Program-made: the position numbers and the translations under genes
Source: Otis tarda
Taxonomy: Eukaryota > Chordata > Aves > Otidiformes > Otididae
Reading direction: 5' to 3'
Length of the DNA: 64,000 bases
Assembly (NCBI GenBank): GCA_026413225.1
Contig: CM048552.1
Span: forward strand, 81,197,001 to 81,261,000
Part shown: one piece after another, positions 60,671 through 64,000 of the stretch
Numbering within the stretch: the first letter of the stretch is position 1
How the letters are laid out: every line of letters starts with the position of its first letter
Notes under the pieces: model-generated
Seen by the model: the letters and a program-made list of their open reading frames with translations, nothing else
The model's database searches: none
Told to the model about the DNA's origin: nothing

Positions 60671-63090
60671 ATACTCGCTATCGCAGTCTATCTGTACAAA
60701 TGTCTGAATGATGACACCAACCTTTATTGGCATCAAAGAGACACCCTGCTACTCACAGGGAGAGCAGACTTTGATTCTTACCATAAGAAGTACCAAGCAG
60801 TCCCGGGAACAATGGAGAATTACAGTGTACCACACTGAGAGAGAAAATATTTTTTTCCGACCTTACATAGTTAAAGGTTGTCTTTTAACCTTGAAGACTG
60901 AAACTCTGTAGTCTAAATACCTTGCTCTTTTTATTTTGAGGTTGTTGGTAACATCTTATCCTCAATAATAAGCTGTGACTCTGAGCTCCCCAAGGAAGTG
61001 TGTTGTATTTAACAGCAAAATCTTCCATTTCTTATTCAATGGATGTCTTCTTGTCCATGTATTCTGAGAACAGATCAACATTATTCTTGACCAGTTTTTG
61101 TCCATGTACACGGGTACCTACCCTAACCTTAAAGACCTTCTCACTAGACCAGCCCCTCTCACAGTTCACCCAGCAGCTGGTCCTGGATCCTCCATCTGCC
61201 CTGTTGCATTCTGCTCAGAGGCATGCACACATACTAAAGGGATGCTCTGATAGCCAGCTTCTCAAGGTGCCACCTCCTTTTCCACTCAGGCATACACACA
61301 CACGCCTAGCTATCAGGCCACTTCACCCACTGGATGCCTAATCTAGTTTGTGATACTCCCTAGTGATCACACACTGACATGCACACACTCACTTCCTGCA
61401 TTTGCCAGTGGTATGGATACACAGGCCCTCTGACCCATGGTCTTCTCTCCAGTAACTGGCACTTGGGCCTTCATACATACACACGCACACAGAATAGTCT
61501 GCTACCCAGAAGTGGAATTTATTAAGAAGACAGGACAAGTTGTGCTGGTCAGGCAGAGGGCATGACCAGAGAAATGTACCAACAAGCAACAGTTTACACA
61601 TGACCAACTCCTTTTGTCCCCTTTTCTCCCTATTTTCCACAATTCCTCCTTCCCAAACCACCTTGATCTCTCCCTTTTCCAGCTTTCGTTTCCTCAACTA
61701 AACATCCCATAGTAAATTTTCTACAATCCCAAGATTCTCTTCCTCTGCATCCTGTAAAGTGTCCCACAACACCAGACAGTGACCCCCTCAGTCTGTTAGG
61801 TGACCTGGAGAGGTGTTTTGGGTGATTCATCTTAATGGGTGTGACTGGTGGACCATGTGGCTGATGCTCCCCTGTGGCAGCCCTGGGAGAGGCCAGGATG
61901 GGGGCTTATTTCTCTGACTAGGTTTCTGGAGTGCCCTCACCTGCCAGTGTGCCTGTCTGCTCCTTCATGCGTGAGGAGGCAAGCCACTGATGGGCTGATG
62001 ACTCCTGGGATAGTAGCCATATCATTAGTTGGGTTGCCCCACCTGCCTTTGTCTCTATGTGTGTCTTCATATGTGTGGAGATGAGCTTTTATCACATCAG
62101 CTGACAACAGGAATAAAACATTTACAGTATTACCACTCGCTTTAAAGCAGCTAACAGCTCTAGTGTGTGAAATACTTCCCTGATTTTAGATCCTGCTCTG
62201 CCTCTCGAGCAATTTTGTCTCTTTGTCCAGTGTTATGGAGGCCATCATCATGGTGTACACAGCTAAACTGCTGATAACTTGTGCCAGGGGAAGGCCATTA
62301 CAGAGAGACATGGAACCATCTCTCCTCTGATGTTTCTCTCCTAAACCTAAAGAGTGGCTGTCCAGCCCAAACATTATCAGCACTGTTATTCCATGTCTCT
62401 CAATTTGTTAATTACACAGCGATACAGCTGGGACTGGGCAAAGTGTGTGCAGTGTCTGCACTTCACTCATTTCCCGGATGTATGTGCTGCTTCAAGGTCG
62501 AAGATATAGGTCCAGATTCTTCTTCTAACAGCACTGCATTGTCTCTCTCACAATGAGAACATATTTTGGTACACAATATCCCATCTAAGTCTTTTACATT
62601 GCTGGAATGAGGCATTGGGATTCTATTCTTTACCTAAAATTTCATTTTTCCAGTGTGCCTGCACTGTAGTGTAGTTTTCTAACCCCTGGATGCTAAAGAT
62701 AATTAAAACGGGTTAATTTTCAATTATGCGCATGTTGCAATGACTTTCATGTTGCTTTAACTTGAGATTTTTCCCTTCCCTGTTTCGTATTTCTGAAATA
62801 CATAATTCATATAGGACTCAAGTGACCTTATATTTATTGGGATTTTTTTCAGTAAAATATCATACACGCTTCTGGTTTATTCAACTGTTTTTAGAAAAGT
62901 AGCTGATATATTCTGGTGTCCCTGGCATGTTACATAGTTTCAGATCTGAGCATAATGACTCCATTTTGCAAAAATAAATGCATTCTCTTTCAACTCACGT
63001 CCATAGGATATCCCAAATGTATGGTACTATGTTTACTGTGCACTAACGTAACATGTAGCTGTGCAACCCATGAGTGTATTAGTAAAGCAT
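60671..63090. other. Intergenic DNA with CA-rich simple repeats
   Basis: CA-rich tracts occur between 61200 and 61500. Frames up to 113 codons (61000-61341) have no recognisable domain and overlap the simple repeats. No RNA gene or transposon was seen. Confidence 0.58.
61291..61303. repeat. Short (CA)n repeat
   Basis: CATACACACACAC is one of several CA-rich patches in 200 bp. Others lie at 61375-61390 and 61471-61491. They look like remnants of one degraded microsatellite region. Confidence 0.75.
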
Positions 63091-63800
63091 TAATGCTTAA
63101 CACATGTCGTTAATGCATCAATTAGCTTCATTAGAGTTGGCCCCTTGAATGATTGTGAGTGCTTCCTTGTACAGAATGTTCCTTGTCTGCTTTTGGTGAG
63201 GGAGGCCAGCCAGAGGAACTTGCTGTTTATTTTTGAACCAATGTAAAAGTAGACCAGCAGCAGACAACTCCTGCTGCAGGCTAGACCTGACAAAGAGGTC
63301 ATCTTTGTTGCACATGGCTAAGGAATCACATCCCCTGCTGAAGAGCAGGGCTATTTTTAGAAACAGGCTAGAACTCTTCATTCTTGAAATTGTTTTAATT
63401 TCCATCTGAAGAGTCAGACTGCGTGGCTAGGGAAAAGGGAAAAAAAAAAAAGCCTTCTGGGCTGCAGGGCCAGCGTGAGCCGCAAGTCTATGTAAAAAGA
63501 AACCCGATGAAATTGCTTCTTGTGGCGCTGACAGAATTTTGTCCTGGCAGCACCGATGTGCTAATCACTATAGGCTGACAAAGAGCCATTGCCCAAAAGC
63601 AGCTCGTAATGATCATGTAAATTTTACTTAAGTATATATGATTACAAGAAATTGCCCAGAATTTTAACAGACATTGTGCTGCCCTGTTTATAGAACAGTA
63701 TAGATTTACTGGCTCCATTTTTCTACTGTAAATGAAAGTCTTAGGGCCTGGGAGGGGGGAGGTGGAGGAAAGGAAATGTTTTGGCTTCACAGTATATAAC
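63091..63800. promoter_or_regulatory. Candidate conserved regulatory region
   Basis: Balanced composition and dense motif content set this stretch apart. It has an exact MEF2 site CTATTTTTAG at 63351-63360 and ACAAAGAGCCATTG at 63578-63591, which is two SOX-type half sites in inverted orientation with three bases between. It also has AATTAGCTTCATTAGAG near 63120. The motifs are seen directly. Regulatory function and conservation are inferred and untested. Confidence 0.3.
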
Positions 63801-64000
63801 TACCTACGAATAATTTTAATGTGCATTAAAACCTCATTCAGGTCTGCCACAGATACGGTGAGTATAAACGATCCAGTGGGGCACCTTGCTCATCTGACTC
63901 TTCCACGTCTCGCAGTCTGCAGACTGCACTTCAGTGGGTGGCTGTATCTCTTCTGAAGACACAAGAAATCTGGTCCTGTGTTCCACAAGAAAACTGAGTT

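Noticed and set aside
38251-64000. Search for FAR2 exons downstream of CCDC91
   Set aside because: No frame contains the nucleotide-binding glycine motif or other reductase features, so the next gene lies beyond the window or its exons are not recognisable.

Overview
The window is vertebrate nuclear DNA, almost certainly from a bird and probably a neoavian. Five CR1 LINE fragments carry the typical avian CR1 3' end. A GC-richer avian-type endogenous-retrovirus LTR lies near 47-48 kb. No mammalian repeats such as Alu or L1 were seen. Most of the DNA is AT-rich, single-copy and non-coding.

Only one protein-coding gene can be supported: the 3' end of CCDC91 (p56, the accessory binding partner of GGA clathrin adaptors), on the + strand. 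Two consecutive coding exons are visible. The penultimate exon (5684-5797, 38 codons) and the last exon (37054-37176, 40 codons plus TGA) join in phase 0 across a 31.3 kb intron. Together they encode the C-terminal 78 residues, which form a coiled coil. A 3' UTR of about 1.05 kb probably ends at paired AATAAA signals at 38204 and 38230, followed by a GT-rich stretch.

Layout: 1-5683 is the end of the preceding intron, with a minus-strand CR1, a plus-strand CR1 and a G-rich tract. 5684-5797 is exon. 5798-37053 is the last intron, which is AT-rich and repeat-poor. 37054 to about 38250 is the last exon and 3' UTR. From 38250 to 64000 is intergenic, with no recognisable exon, and holds the LTR-like element (about 47157-48012), two more CR1 copies, one MIR-like fossil SINE and stretches that resemble conserved regulatory DNA. 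In human the next gene downstream is FAR2 and the upstream neighbour is PTHLH. Neither is visible here.

The remaining open reading frames are mostly chance in AT-rich DNA or lie inside CR1 or LTR sequence. No new enzyme system, CRISPR array, tRNA or rRNA was found. The observations most worth a second look are: an outward-facing pair of CR1 3' ends at 3113-3390; a four-unit degenerate repeat inside the LTR; two perfect hairpins just upstream of the last exon; a 23-base near-identical pair 3.5 kb apart in the intron; a poly(A)-tailed, mRNA-like 3' end at 21.6 kb; and transcription-factor site clusters near 53 kb and 63.5 kb.
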